From Whitmania pigra (taxonomy: Eukaryota > Annelida > Clitellata > Hirudinida > Haemopidae): a DNA stretch of 64,000 nucleotides. The stretch lies in contig JAJTWR010000431.1 of assembly GCA_021613335.1 (NCBI GenBank), forward strand, positions 1,364,001 to 1,428,000, read 5' to 3'. The first letter of the stretch is position 1. Each line of letters opens with the position of its first letter. The translations under genes were made by a program, and so were the position numbers. The notes beneath the pieces were generated by a model. That model saw only the letters and a list, made by a program, of their open reading frames with translations, was not told where the DNA came from and made no database searches. Of the stretch, positions 34,417-43,711 are shown one piece after another.

Positions 34417-36090
34417 GTGCTGGTTGGAGTTATGGCTGAGCTGATCCTGTATCGGAGGGGGACTGAGGTACTGCGTTTTACGCTTTCTTCCCCCCGAGTT
34501 GTGCTCGGGCGTGGGGAGCGATGCGACGTCGTGATCCCGGACCCGGCGATTTCCTGGCAACACATCGCTATCTGGCAGGACGGAGCGCAGTGGAAGTTCC
34601 GCGACCTCTCGGGCCAAGGCGTTGAGGTTGCTGGTGCAACACAATCAGAGGGCGATGTTGGGGATGGGACGGAGTTCGATATCGGGCGTTGGCGGGCTCT
34701 CTTTCGCATACAGGATTTCGGCGAAGAGCTGCCCGTTACTGACAAGGGGGCGGCGACGATGAAATTCGATGTGGAAAGTACACCGTTCAAGGAGCCGGGG
34801 AAGCCAGTGCGGGTTCGCATTCGCAATGGCAAGGGTGAGTGCGTCGAGGCGCTCGTGCAGAACAGCATCTCTGTAGGGACCTCGAAGCAGAACGACATCG
34901 TCATCGACGATCCGTTCGTGTCGTCCCACCACCTGCACATTACACGTAACAACAATCGGTTCATGCTGACCGATCACACCTCGACCAATGGAACGTGGCT
35001 CGGCGATATACGGTTGTACGAGGCCGAAGTTCCATTCAATACCCAGCTCTCGCTGGGAAAGGTCTCCATCAGCTTGGAGCTGGTCAACGATGCGCCGCAA
35101 ACCACCGCGGCCTCGCTGGGCATCATCGGGGATTCGCCGGTTATTCAGGGCCTCGTCGAGTTCATTGAGCGGGTCGCACCATCCCATGCGCCAGTATCGA
35201 TTTATGGGGAGTCCGGAACCGGAAAGGAACTCGTGGCCCATGCGATGCACAACCATTCGCAGCGGGCTTCCGGGCCGTTCATCATCCTGAACTGCGCCGC
35301 GATTCCTCGGGAGCTGATTGAAAGCGAGCTGTTTGGTCACGAGCGCGGCGCTTTCACCGGCGCCACATCGATGCGCAAAGGGGCCTTCGAAGAAGCGAAC
35401 GGCGGGACCCTCTTCCTCGATGAGGTCGGCGAGCTGCCGACGGACCTCCAGCCCAAGCTGCTCCGGGTATTGGAATCAGGCGAGGTGCGACGTCTTGGCT
35501 CGTCGCGTTCGATGCGGGTCGACGTCCGGATCGTTTCGGCGACCAACCGCGATCTCATGCGGGCGGTGCGGTCTGGTGAATTTCGCGAAGACCTCTACTA
35601 CCGGCTCAGCGTCGTGCCGCTCACGATTCCACCGCTGCGCAACCGGAGCGGAGACATCCCAATGCTGGTGCAGCACTTCCTGCGGACCTACTTGCCGCGC
35701 GGCACCTCGCTGCAGGTGTCACCGAAGGCCATGGAACTCTTGTCGGCGCACAACTGGCCCGGCAACGTGCGCGAAGTGCGGAATGTGGTGCACCGGGCGT
35801 TGCTCTTGCGACGCGGCGCCAACATCGAAGCGGAAGACATCTCCTTCGCTCCGGCGCTCCCGAAACCGCTGGAGACGAACGACCCCTTCGAGTTGGTTCC
35901 GGGCCTCACCCTGGAGCAACTCCTCGACCGGGCAGAGCGCATCTTCATCGAGGCGACGTTGAGCCGCTGCGACAACAACCGGGAGAAAGCGGCGCGGGAG
36001 CTCGGCGTGTCTCGGTCGACGCTCTTCAAGCGCCTCAAGGAGTGGGGGCTGACCTCGGATCCCGAGAGCGAAGCTCCAGCACGGGAGTAG
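34417..36090 (+). CDS. Sigma-54 activator with two FHA domains
   Basis: The 557-aa protein has two N-terminal FHA domains (about residues 25-85 with GRGERCDVVIPDPAISWQH, and 140-205 with SSHHLHITRNNNRFMLTDHT). A sigma-54 AAA+ domain follows (Walker A GESGTGKE near 265, GAFTGA loop in GHERGAFTGATS, Walker B GGTLFLDEVGELP, arginine-finger region ATNRDL), then a C-terminal Fis-type helix-turn-helix (REKAARELGVSRSTLFKRLK). FHA domains bind phosphothreonine, so a Ser/Thr kinase rather than a response-regulator kinase probably controls it; no such kinase gene is adjacent. The start is GTG 34417 or ATG 34432. Targets are unknown. Confidence 0.95.
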   Translation: MLVGVMAELILYRRGTEVLRFTLSSPRVVLGRGERCDVVIPDPAISWQHIAIWQDGAQWKFRDLSGQGVEVAGATQSEGDVGDGTEFDIGRWRALFRIQDFGEELPVTDKGAATMKFDVESTPFKEPGKPVRVRIRNGKGECVEALVQNSISVGTSKQNDIVIDDPFVSSHHLHITRNNNRFMLTDHTSTNGTWLGDIRLYEAEVPFNTQLSLGKVSISLELVNDAPQTTAASLGIIGDSPVIQGLVEFIERVAPSHAPVSIYGESGTGKELVAHAMHNHSQRASGPFIILNCAAIPRELIESELFGHERGAFTGATSMRKGAFEEANGGTLFLDEVGELPTDLQPKLLRVLESGEVRRLGSSRSMRVDVRIVSATNRDLMRAVRSGEFREDLYYRLSVVPLTIPPLRNRSGDIPMLVQHFLRTYLPRGTSLQVSPKAMELLSAHNWPGNVREVRNVVHRALLLRRGANIEAEDISFAPALPKPLETNDPFELVPGLTLEQLLDRAERIFIEATLSRCDNNREKAARELGVSRSTLFKRLKEWGLTSDPESEAPARE

Positions 36091-36577
36091 TTTCAAGCCC
36101 GCTCAAGGCCTCCCAGGCGCGGGTAACTTCTGCTTCCCGCTCCAAGACTATCCGTATCGCACGCTCGCCGTAGCGCGCCCGAAGTGCTGCGAGGTCGCGC
36201 TCCGGATTCCCCGCGTCGGTGGAGTTCGAGGGGAGTATCGCTGCAAGCTGCCGAGCGAACACGACACCAAAGGCGATTTCCTCAATGGTGCCGACCGAGC
36301 CCCAATCGAGTCCGTGCCGCTGCAGCGCCGCACTCTCTGCCTGGGCGCGGACGCTGCGGTTTTCCGATTCCGGAAGCCGCTGCACCTCTGCGAGCCAAGC
36401 GAGCCAGGCGCCAAGGCGCTCGCGGGTGAGGCGAAAGCGCGCGTCTGGCGTTGCCGCTTCGGGCTTCGGTGTCGGGTCGAGAGCCGGTTCGCTCTCCACC
36501 GGCGCGCTGCTCTTGCATGCGACGAGAAACATCGCGATGCACCACGAGCGTGCGCGGAGAGGTAAGGTGACCACCAT
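36035..36577 (-). CDS. Small helical lipoprotein, unknown function
   Basis: The frame from ATG 36577 gives 180 aa with a basic signal peptide and lipobox (LVAC, Cys at about residue 21). A Pro/Glu linker follows, then a helical domain (RLTRERLGAWLAWLAEVQRL, FGVVFARQLAAIL, RYGERAIRIVLEREAEVTRAW). The start overlaps the divergent cyaY start, and the 3' end overlaps the converging FHA regulator by 56 bp, both unusual. GTG 36574 or a later start would relieve part of the conflict. No family was recognised. The lipobox makes a real gene likely. Confidence 0.6.
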   Translation of the reverse strand: MVVTLPLRARSWCIAMFLVACKSSAPVESEPALDPTPKPEAATPDARFRLTRERLGAWLAWLAEVQRLPESENRSVRAQAESAALQRHGLDWGSVGTIEEIAFGVVFARQLAAILPSNSTDAGNPERDLAALRARYGERAIRIVLEREAEVTRAWEALSGLETTPVLELRSRDPRSAPTP

Positions 36578-36905
36578 GGATAACGCTGTATATCGCGACC
36601 AAGTGAAGCAGGTGTTCAAGCGGATGAGTGCGGCCATCGACGCGGTGGACCCAGATGTCCTCGAAGGCGATAGCACCGGAGAGCTGTACACCATCGTCGC
36701 GGTGGCAAACGGCGCGAAGGTCATCGTCAACACCCAGAGCGCCGTCCAGCAAATCTGGGTGGCGGGGCAAGGGCGCGGAATCCACTTTTCGCTGGCTGAC
36801 GACGGCCGCTGGCTCGACGACAAAGGCCTCGGACTCGAACTCTACGCTTGGGTGCGCGACTGCGTGCGCGCGGCCTCCGGCGTGGACTTGGAGCTGTCTG
36901 CCTAG
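36576..36905 (+). CDS. cyaY: Frataxin-like iron donor/regulator CyaY
   Basis: CyaY binds iron and modulates the cysteine desulfurase IscS during Fe-S cluster assembly. The 109-aa protein matches family length and its core (VIVNTQSAVQQIWVAGQGRG followed by HFSL and WLDD), with the acidic first helix expected for iron binding (AIDAVDPDVLEGD). AAGGTG upstream supports ATG 36576. The isc genes are not nearby. It converges on serA with a 12-bp gap. Confidence 0.9.
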   Translation: MDNAVYRDQVKQVFKRMSAAIDAVDPDVLEGDSTGELYTIVAVANGAKVIVNTQSAVQQIWVAGQGRGIHFSLADDGRWLDDKGLGLELYAWVRDCVRAASGVDLELSA

Positions 36906-36917
36906 CAGACGCGCGCT

Positions 36918-38144
36918 TTAATGGCCGGCGGCTTCGATGACCCGCGCCCGGATGGTGGTGGGTAGCTTTTCGAGCCCGGCGACGACCGGCCGGTTGGCGT
37001 TCGCGTCGAGGTCGACGACCAGGTAGCCCACGTCGGCGGTGGTCGCGAGGAACTGTGCGTGTACGTTGGCCCCCGCCTCGCTCACGACCCGGTTCACGTC
37101 GCGGAGCACACCGGGGACGTTCTGGTGCACGTGGGTGAAGCGCGAGGTGCCTGGCAACGGCTGAAGTTCGCAGACCGGAAGGTTGACGGAGCCGCCAGTG
37201 TTGCCGCTCTGCAGGTACTTGGCCAAATTCGACGCGACCTCTTTGCCGATGTTCTCCTGCGCCTCCATGGTCGAGCCGCCGATGTGCGGGGTCATGATGA
37301 CGTTCGGCAGCCCCTGCAGCGGCGTGACGAAGTCCTTGGTGGCGACCTGCAACGGTTCCACCGGGAACACGTCGATAGCAGCGCCGCCGATGCGCTTGCT
37401 GCGAAGCCCTTCGGCGAGCGCGTCGATGTCCACGACTCTGCCGCGGCTCGCGTTCAGCAAGTACGCGCCGGGGCGCATGGCTGCGAGGCGGTCCTTGTTG
37501 AGGAGGTTGTTGGTCTGCGGCGTCTCCGGCACATGCAGGGTCACGAAATCCGACTGGGAGAGGAGCGAGTCGAGTGTCGGCACCGGCTGCGCATTGCCGA
37601 GCGGGAGCTTCACCGCGATGTCGTAGTAGAGCACCCGCATCCCGAGGAACTCGGCAAGGATGCCAACCTGGGTGCCGATGTGGCCGTAGCCGACGATACC
37701 GAGGGTCTTGCCGCGCACCTCGCGGGAGGCGCCGGTAGCTTTTTCCCACTGGTTCGCGTGCAGTTGGTTGTTTCGGTCGCCGAGTTGCCGAGAGAGCATG
37801 ATGATTTCGGCGATAATCATCTCCGCGACGGAGCGGGTATTGGAGAACGGAGCGTTGAACGCGGCGATGCCACGGAGCGTTGCCGCATCCAAGTCGATTT
37901 GGTTGGTGCCGATGCAAAACGCACCGATGGCGATGAGGTCGCGCGCGGCCGGGCTCTCCAGCACCTGTTTACTGATAGTCGTTTTCGAGCGGATGCCGAC
38001 GACGTGGACGCCGTGGAGCGCTTCCATGAGTTCGGAATCCGAAAGGGAGGTTTTCACCTGTTTCACGGAGCAACCGGCATCCGCGAGGATGGTCTGCGCT
38101 ACCGGGTGAATGGACTCCAGCAAAAGGACGTTGAATTTTGCCAT
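36918..38144 (-). CDS. serA: D-3-phosphoglycerate dehydrogenase
   Basis: SerA oxidises 3-phosphoglycerate with NAD as the first step of serine synthesis. At 408 aa it is the E. coli-like type: substrate domain, NAD-binding GIVGYGHIGTQVGILAEF (about residues 150-167), the catalytic Arg in NASRGRVVDIDAL, the catalytic His in TPHIGGSTMEAQENIG (about 290), and a C-terminal ACT domain (FTHVHQNVPGVLRDVNRVV) that gives serine feedback. It starts at ATG 38144, 29 bp from the divergent mltG start. Confidence 0.96.
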   Translation of the reverse strand: MAKFNVLLLESIHPVAQTILADAGCSVKQVKTSLSDSELMEALHGVHVVGIRSKTTISKQVLESPAARDLIAIGAFCIGTNQIDLDAATLRGIAAFNAPFSNTRSVAEMIIAEIIMLSRQLGDRNNQLHANQWEKATGASREVRGKTLGIVGYGHIGTQVGILAEFLGMRVLYYDIAVKLPLGNAQPVPTLDSLLSQSDFVTLHVPETPQTNNLLNKDRLAAMRPGAYLLNASRGRVVDIDALAEGLRSKRIGGAAIDVFPVEPLQVATKDFVTPLQGLPNVIMTPHIGGSTMEAQENIGKEVASNLAKYLQSGNTGGSVNLPVCELQPLPGTSRFTHVHQNVPGVLRDVNRVVSEAGANVHAQFLATTADVGYLVVDLDANANRPVVAGLEKLPTTIRARVIEAAGH

Positions 38145-38173
38145 GCGCGTTAGATACCCTCATCATTGCCTTG

Positions 38174-39172
38174 ATGCGAAAACTTCTTGTTGGCGCGGCA
38201 ATACTCGCCTGTGCGCTCGGGGCAGGAGCGGTAGCATTTTACGTAGTGACGGAACGCGCGGGGCCCGCCGAGGGCGAGCGCCAGGTCGTCATCCCCAAAG
38301 GCGCAGGCACTAGAACCATTGGCGCCCTGCTGGAGCGCGAGGACTTGGTGACGAGCGCCTTCTTCTTCCGCTTGGCCGTGTGGCGGCGCGGAGAATTTCG
38401 CCCCAAGGCCGGAACCTTTAAGCTCACCGGGCCCCTTTCCCCGATGGAAATCGCGGCGGCGCTGGAGCAGGCGCCACCGGCGGAGCAGGTGCCCTTCAAG
38501 GTGGTCGAGGGCGCGCGCATCGTCGACGTGGACCAACTCCTCGCCGAGAGCAACGTAGCGCCGCGCGGCGCCTATATCGCCGCCACCCGGAGCGGCGAGG
38601 GCTACCGGGCGCCGTTCCCGCTCCCGGCGGGCTCGCTCGAAGGCTACCTGTACCCGGAGACCTACCTCGTACCGGCGGGGCCCCTCGACCCGCGGGAACT
38701 CGTCCAGCGCCAGCTCGACCAATTCGCCGCCCGCATCTACCTGCCGCTCAAAGAGGAAATCGCGGCGAGCGGTCGGACACTCCACGACTTGGTAGTCATG
38801 GCCTCGCTCCTGGAGCGTGAGGAGCCGGAGCCCCAGAATCGGCCACTCGTGGCCGGCGTCCTGTGGAAGCGCCTCGACAAGCACATCCCCCTGGGCGTCG
38901 ATGCGACGAGCCGCTACGAGCTGGAGAGTTGGAACGACCGCGGGCGCTTCCTCGTGAAGCTGCGCGACAAGAGCGACCCCTACAACACCCGCCTGCACCA
39001 AGGGCTGCCGCCGACTGCTATCGGCGCACCGACGGCCGCGTCGTTCGAGGCGAGCCTTCGCTTCAAGACGAGCCCCTACTTGTACTACCTCCACGACAAG
39101 AACAAGAAGCTGCACCTCGCCCGCGACGCGGAGGAGCACGAGGCCAACCGCAAGACGCACGACGTCTACTGA
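38174..39172 (+). CDS. mltG: Endolytic murein transglycosylase
   Basis: MltG cuts nascent glycan strands at the inner membrane and sets their length. The 332-aa protein has one N-terminal membrane helix (LLVGAAILACALGAGAVAFY), a LysM-like segment (VVIPKGAGTRTIGALLERE) and the YceG catalytic domain with SLEGYLYPETYLV, ASLLEREEPEPQ (catalytic Glu region) and YNTRLHQGLPPTAIGAPT. ATG 38174 is preferred over ATG 38138 because it starts directly before the membrane helix. The 124-bp gap to the kdp leader ORF has no clear terminator. Confidence 0.95.
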   Translation: MRKLLVGAAILACALGAGAVAFYVVTERAGPAEGERQVVIPKGAGTRTIGALLEREDLVTSAFFFRLAVWRRGEFRPKAGTFKLTGPLSPMEIAAALEQAPPAEQVPFKVVEGARIVDVDQLLAESNVAPRGAYIAATRSGEGYRAPFPLPAGSLEGYLYPETYLVPAGPLDPRELVQRQLDQFAARIYLPLKEEIAASGRTLHDLVVMASLLEREEPEPQNRPLVAGVLWKRLDKHIPLGVDATSRYELESWNDRGRFLVKLRDKSDPYNTRLHQGLPPTAIGAPTAASFEASLRFKTSPYLYYLHDKNKKLHLARDAEEHEANRKTHDVY

Positions 39173-39296
39173 CGCGCGCGCCCGCAACAACTCCTGAGCA
39201 ACGACAGGTGGTTGTAAGGCGTCTTGATGTTTTTTTAACGGAAGCTCGCCCAATCCCTGCACATTTTTGAGCTTGAATGGCCGTAGGGTCGGAAGC

Positions 39297-39392
39297 GTGA
39301 ACGACTTCCTCTACCTGCTGGGTTTCGTCGTCAGTATCGTCCTCTTCGAGGCCTATGCCGCCCTCTGTGAGCGCCTGCAGAGGCGCTCATGA
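39297..39392 (+). CDS. 31-residue single-helix leader ORF ahead of kdpF
   Basis: GTG 39297 opens a frame of 31 codons (starting VNDFLYLLGFVVSIV and ending LQRRS) that encodes one membrane helix with a basic C-terminus. Its stop overlaps the kdpF start as ATGA (39389-39392), the same coupling used throughout this operon. Small membrane ORFs ahead of kdpF occur in other bacteria. It could be an extra Kdp accessory peptide or a translational leader. Confidence 0.65.
   Translation: MNDFLYLLGFVVSIVLFEAYAALCERLQRRS
39369..39388 (+). promoter_or_regulatory. Perfect hairpin abutting the kdpF start codon
   Basis: GAGCGCCT (39369-39376) pairs with AGGCGCTC (39381-39388) around the loop GCAG. T368/A389 extends the stem into the kdpF ATG. 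A stem this strong should hide the kdpF start unless ribosomes translating the leader ORF open it. That would force coupling between the leader and kdpF. Confidence 0.6.
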
Positions 39393-39481
39393 CGCCGATA
39401 GTCTGGGCCGCAGCCGCTATCGCCCTCGTGCTCTTTGGGTACCTCGTCTACGCGCTGCTCTTCCCGGAGAAGCTCTCATGA
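39389..39481 (+). CDS. kdpF: Potassium-transporting ATPase small subunit KdpF
   Basis: The 30-residue peptide (MTPIVWAAAAIALVLFGYLV, then [10 protein letters not shown]) is a single membrane helix ending in the KdpF-like FPEKL. KdpF stabilises the KdpABC complex in the inner membrane. Its start overlaps the leader ORF stop and its own stop overlaps kdpA (ATGA 39478-39481). Confidence 0.9.
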   Translation: MTPIVWAAAAIALVLFGYLVYALLFPEKLS

Positions 39482-41160
39482 ACGCCTGGATTGAGCCCGT
39501 CGCGAGCTTCGCGCTCCTCACCGCGCTCGCCATACCTCTGGGGTGGTTGATTGCCTGGGTCGTTCGCGACGACGCGCCGCTGGGTCCGCTTCGGGTGGTG
39601 CTGCGTTTCATCGGCGTCGACGCAACGAAGGAGATGGACTGGCGGACCTACGCGCGCTCGGTCCTCGCCTTCACGCTCGTCTCTCTCGGCTTTGTCTATG
39701 CGGTGCAGCGCCTGCAGATTGTGCTGCCGCTCAACCCGGCGAAGCTCGACGCAGTCTCGCCGGGCATCGCCTTCAACACCGCAGTGAGCTTCGTCTCCAA
39801 CACCAACTGGCAGGCCTACAGCGGTGAGAAGACCATGAGCCATCTCACCCAGATGCTCGCGCTCACCTCGCAGAACTTCATCTCGGCGGCCGTGGGCGGC
39901 GCGGTGCTCCTCGCAGTCATTCGGGGCTTCACCCGCACCGAGGCGAGCAGCATCGGCAATTTTTGGCGCGACCTTGTGAAGATGTTGGCCCTCCTGCTCC
40001 CGCTGTCGGTCATCCTCGCCGTGGCGCTCGTCGCGACGGGGGTGCCGCAGACGCTCGCCCCCACCGCCACGCTGCCCCAGGTGGAGAGCCGCGAGTCGGT
40101 CACTGTGCCGGTCGGCCCGGTCGCCTCGCAAGTGGCGATAAAGCAACTCGGCACCAACGGTGGTGGGTACTACGGCGCGAACGCGACCCACCCGCTGGAA
40201 AATCCGAGCCCCGCCTCCAACACGCTCTCCTGGCTCGCGCTGCTGCTCATTCCGGGGGCGCTCTGCTTCACCTTCGGGCGACTCGTGGGCGACAAACGCC
40301 AAGGCATTGCCTTGTACGCAGCGATGAGCATCATCCTCATCGCCGCTACCGCCGTCGGCCTCTACGGAGAGCTCGATGGCGTGCCCGCGCTTCACGCGCA
40401 GGGCGTCGACACCAGCGTCGGCCACCTCGAAGGCAAAGAGGCGCGCTTCGGCGTCGTGTCTTCGGTGCTCTGGTCGACGGCCACTACCGCCGCCTCCAAC
40501 GGCGCGGTGAACGCCATGCACGACAGCCTCACGCCGCTCGGCGGCCTCGCGCCGCTGTGGCTCATGCAGATTGGCGAAGTGGCCTTCGGCGGCGTCGGTT
40601 CCGGGCTCTACGGCATGCTCCTCTACGCAATCTTCGCGGTCTTCATCGCGGGCCTCATGGTGGGTCGCACGCCGGAGTACCTGGGGAAGAAAATCGAGGC
40701 GCAAGACGTGAAGATGGCGGCGCTCGGCATTCTCATCCCGTCGGCGCTGACCTTGCTCCTCACCGCTGTTGCCGCAGCGAGTGCCAGCGGCATCGAGGCG
40801 CTGAACAACCCCGGTCCCCACGGCTTTAGCGAAATGCTCTACGCGATGACCTCGGCGGCGAACAACAACGGCTCGGCCTTCGCCGGGCTCGACGCAAGCC
40901 GCCTCTTCTATCTCTTGGCGACGGGCGGGGCCATGCTCGTCGGGCGCTTCGGCGTGCTCATCCCGGTGCTCGCCATCGCCGGGAGTCTCGCCGCGAAACG
41001 CAAAGTCCCGGAGACCGCCGGAACGCTACCGACCCATACGCCGCTTTTCATCGTGCTGCTGGTGATGGTGGTGTTCCTCTTGGGCGCCCTCACATTCCTT
41101 CCGGCGCTCGCGCTCGGGCCCATCGTCGAGCATCTCCACATGCACGGAGGTGTCCGATGA
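39478..41160 (+). CDS. kdpA: Potassium-transporting ATPase potassium-binding subunit KdpA
   Basis: KdpA is the channel-like subunit that selects potassium for the high-affinity Kdp pump. The 560-aa protein has about ten membrane helices and the selectivity-filter repeats ([61 protein letters not shown]). ATG 39478 overlaps the kdpF stop; the frame stays open upstream but has no better start. Its stop overlaps kdpB (ATGA 41157-41160). Confidence 0.97.
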   Translation: MNAWIEPVASFALLTALAIPLGWLIAWVVRDDAPLGPLRVVLRFIGVDATKEMDWRTYARSVLAFTLVSLGFVYAVQRLQIVLPLNPAKLDAVSPGIAFNTAVSFVSNTNWQAYSGEKTMSHLTQMLALTSQNFISAAVGGAVLLAVIRGFTRTEASSIGNFWRDLVKMLALLLPLSVILAVALVATGVPQTLAPTATLPQVESRESVTVPVGPVASQVAIKQLGTNGGGYYGANATHPLENPSPASNTLSWLALLLIPGALCFTFGRLVGDKRQGIALYAAMSIILIAATAVGLYGELDGVPALHAQGVDTSVGHLEGKEARFGVVSSVLWSTATTAASNGAVNAMHDSLTPLGGLAPLWLMQIGEVAFGGVGSGLYGMLLYAIFAVFIAGLMVGRTPEYLGKKIEAQDVKMAALGILIPSALTLLLTAVAAASASGIEALNNPGPHGFSEMLYAMTSAANNNGSAFAGLDASRLFYLLATGGAMLVGRFGVLIPVLAIAGSLAAKRKVPETAGTLPTHTPLFIVLLVMVVFLLGALTFLPALALGPIVEHLHMHGGVR

Positions 41161-43220
41161 GCGACGCCCGCCCGCTGTTCCAAGGATCGATTGTCCGCAG
41201 TGCCGCGCTGAATGCGCTCCAGAAGTTGCACCCCCGGCACCTCATCCACAACCCGGTGATGTTCGTCGTGGAGGTCGGGAGCTTCTTCACCACGCTCCTC
41301 GCCATCCACGCGTTCGCGACCAGCGATAGGAGCTGGAGCTTCACGGCGCTCATCGCGCTCTGGCTGTGGTTCACGGTGCTCTTCGCAAACTTCGCCGAAG
41401 CGATGGCCGAAGGGCGCGGGAAGGCGCAGGCCGAAACCTTGCGCGCCGCCCGCAAAGAAGTGCGCGCGAAGCGACTGCCGGAGCCGAAGCGCGACGCGCC
41501 CGTCGAGGGCGTCCTCGCCTCGGAGCTGCAGCGCGGCGACCATGTGCTCGTCGAGGCTGGCGACCGCATCCCCGGCGACGGCGAAGTCGTCGAGGGTGTG
41601 GCCTCGGTCGACGAGAGTGCAATCACCGGCGAGAGCGCGCCGGTCATCCGCGAAAGCGGCGGCGACCGAAGCGCCGTGACCAGCGGCACTCGGGTGCTGA
41701 GCGACTGGCTCATCGTCCGCATCACCGCTGCCGCCGGGCAGACCTTCCTCGACAGGATGATTGCGATGGTCGAAGGCGCCGAGCGGCAGAAGACTCCTAA
41801 CGAGATTGCCCTCGACATCCTCCTCGCGAAGTTGTCGCTCGTCTTCTTGCTCGCGACCGCCACCTTGTACCCCTACAGCCTCTACGCGGTACACGCCTCC
41901 GGCCGCGGCGCGCCGGTGTCGATTCCCATACTGGTAGCGCTCCTCGTGTGCCTGATTCCCACCACCATCGGCGGGCTCCTGTCGGCTATCGGCATCGCGG
42001 GAATGGACCGCCTCGTGCAAGCGAACGTCATCGCCACCTCCGGTCGAGCGGTCGAGGCCGCGGGCGACGTCGACGTGCTGCTCCTCGACAAGACTGGCAC
42101 CATCACCCTCGGCAACCGCTGCGCCACCGAGCTCACTCCCGCGCCAGGGGTAACCCCGGCGGAGCTCGCCGACGCCGCACAGCTCTCCAGCCTCGCCGAC
42201 GAAACCCCCGAGGGCCGGAGCATCGTCGTGCTCGCAAAAGAGCGCTTCGGCCTGCGCGGCCGCGACGTGAAAGAGCTCGGCGCCACCTTCGTTCCGTTTA
42301 CCGCCCAAACCCGCATGAGCGGCGTGGACTACCAAGGACGCCAAATTCGCAAGGGTGCGAGCGACGCGGTCCAACGCTTCGTGGAGTCGCAGGGCGGCCA
42401 AGTGCCGAAGGAAATCACGAAGCTGGTGGGCGACGTCGCGAAGAGCGGCGCGACACCGCTCGTGGTCGTCGACGGCAAGCGCCTCCTCGGAGTTGTCACC
42501 CTCAAAGACGTAGTGAAGGGCGGCATCAAGGAGAAGTTCGGCGAGCTGCGGCGCATGGGTATCCGCACGGTGATGATTACCGGCGACAACCCGCTCACCG
42601 CGGCCTCCATCGCCGCCGAAGCGGGCGTCGATGATTTCCTCGCCGAGGCGACGCCGGAACAGAAGCTCGCCCGCATCCGCGAGTACCAAGGCAAGGGTCA
42701 CCTCGTCGCGATGACCGGCGACGGCACCAACGACGCGCCTGCGCTCGCCCAAGCCGACGTAGCGGTCGCGATGAATACGGGCACCCAGGCCGCGAAAGAG
42801 GCGGGCAATATGGTCGACCTCGACTCCAATCCGACGAAGCTCATCCGCATCGTCGAAATCGGCAAACAGATGTTGATGACCCGCGGCGCCCTGACGACCT
42901 TCAGCATCGCAAACGACATCGCGAAGTATTTCGTCATCATCCCGGCGGCCTTCGCGGGTACCTACCCGGCGCTCGCGGCTCTCGACATCTTGCGCTTGCA
43001 CTCGGCAGAACGCGCGGTGCTCTCGGCGGTCATCTTCAACGCCCTCGTCATCATCGGACTCATTCCCCTCGCGCTGCGGGGCATCGCCTACCGGCCGGGT
43101 CCGGCGCACCGGGTGCTGTCGCGAAACCTGCTCATCTACGGACTTGGTGGGGTGCTCCTGCCGTTTCCGTGTATCAAGCTCATCGACATGCTCCTCGGAG
43201 TCTTGGGGGTCGCTTCATGA
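41157..43220 (+). CDS. kdpB: Potassium-transporting P-type ATPase catalytic subunit KdpB
   Basis: KdpB hydrolyses ATP to drive potassium import. At 687 aa it has the standard length: the TGES loop in [10 protein letters not shown], phosphorylation motif [12 protein letters not shown] (Asp about residue 310), nucleotide-binding KGAS in RKGASDAVQ, and hinge [18 protein letters not shown]. Both ends overlap neighbours by ATGA. Membrane segments flank the catalytic domains as expected. Confidence 0.98.
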   Translation: MSDARPLFQGSIVRSAALNALQKLHPRHLIHNPVMFVVEVGSFFTTLLAIHAFATSDRSWSFTALIALWLWFTVLFANFAEAMAEGRGKAQAETLRAARKEVRAKRLPEPKRDAPVEGVLASELQRGDHVLVEAGDRIPGDGEVVEGVASVDESAITGESAPVIRESGGDRSAVTSGTRVLSDWLIVRITAAAGQTFLDRMIAMVEGAERQKTPNEIALDILLAKLSLVFLLATATLYPYSLYAVHASGRGAPVSIPILVALLVCLIPTTIGGLLSAIGIAGMDRLVQANVIATSGRAVEAAGDVDVLLLDKTGTITLGNRCATELTPAPGVTPAELADAAQLSSLADETPEGRSIVVLAKERFGLRGRDVKELGATFVPFTAQTRMSGVDYQGRQIRKGASDAVQRFVESQGGQVPKEITKLVGDVAKSGATPLVVVDGKRLLGVVTLKDVVKGGIKEKFGELRRMGIRTVMITGDNPLTAASIAAEAGVDDFLAEATPEQKLARIREYQGKGHLVAMTGDGTNDAPALAQADVAVAMNTGTQAAKEAGNMVDLDSNPTKLIRIVEIGKQMLMTRGALTTFSIANDIAKYFVIIPAAFAGTYPALAALDILRLHSAERAVLSAVIFNALVIIGLIPLALRGIAYRPGPAHRVLSRNLLIYGLGGVLLPFPCIKLIDMLLGVLGVAS

Positions 43221-43711
43221 TTCGCGCAACCTTGGTGGCCTTTACGCTTTCGACCCTGCTCTTTGGGCTCGGATACCCGTTGCTCATCACCGGCGTCGCC
43301 GCGCTCGCCTCGACCGGGACCGCTTCGGCCGGAGCCGTCGGGGAGACTTTCGCAAGCCCGAGCAATTTCCACGGGCGACCCGCCGGGGGCGCGAGCAACA
43401 TGGGGCCCACGAATCCGGCGTTCCTCTCCGAGGTGGAGAAGCGGGTCGCTGCTATCCGCGCGGAAAACCCGGAAGCGACCGGGCCAGTGCCGGCGGACCT
43501 CGTCACCCAGAGCGGCAGTGGCCTCGACCCGCACCTCTCTCTCGCCGGGGTGCTCTACCAAGTGCCGCGGGTCGCGAAGGCACGGGGCATCCCTCCGGCG
43601 GAGCTGACGGCGCTCGTGCAGAAGCACGTCGAAGAACCCTGGCTTGGCATCTTCGGCGCGCGTCGCGTACATATTGGGCGTCTCAACGCAGCTCTCGCTG
43701 AGGGTCGATGA
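43217..43711 (+). CDS. kdpC: Potassium-transporting ATPase subunit KdpC
   Basis: KdpC is the single-helix accessory subunit that helps ATP binding in the Kdp complex. The 164-aa protein has an N-terminal helix ([20 protein letters not shown]) and the family motifs [21 protein letters not shown] and [20 protein letters not shown]. It is somewhat shorter than many KdpC proteins, mainly between the helix and the first motif. ATG 43217 overlaps kdpB; its stop overlaps kdpD (43708-43711). Confidence 0.96.
   Translation: MIRATLVAFTLSTLLFGLGYPLLITGVAALASTGTASAGAVGETFASPSNFHGRPAGGASNMGPTNPAFLSEVEKRVAAIRAENPEATGPVPADLVTQSGSGLDPHLSLAGVLYQVPRVAKARGIPPAELTALVQKHVEEPWLGIFGARRVHIGRLNAALAEGR

Noticed and set aside
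36578..36823. Upstream extension of the small lipoprotein to 36823
   Set aside because: It is antisense to cyaY and has no signal-peptide features; the signal peptide begins near 36577.
40908..43109. Long minus-strand frame of 733 codons opposite kdpA-kdpB
   Set aside because: It is antisense to strongly conserved kdp genes, and its composition (Arg/Glu/His/Gly-rich, no domains) is typical of a GC-rich shadow frame.
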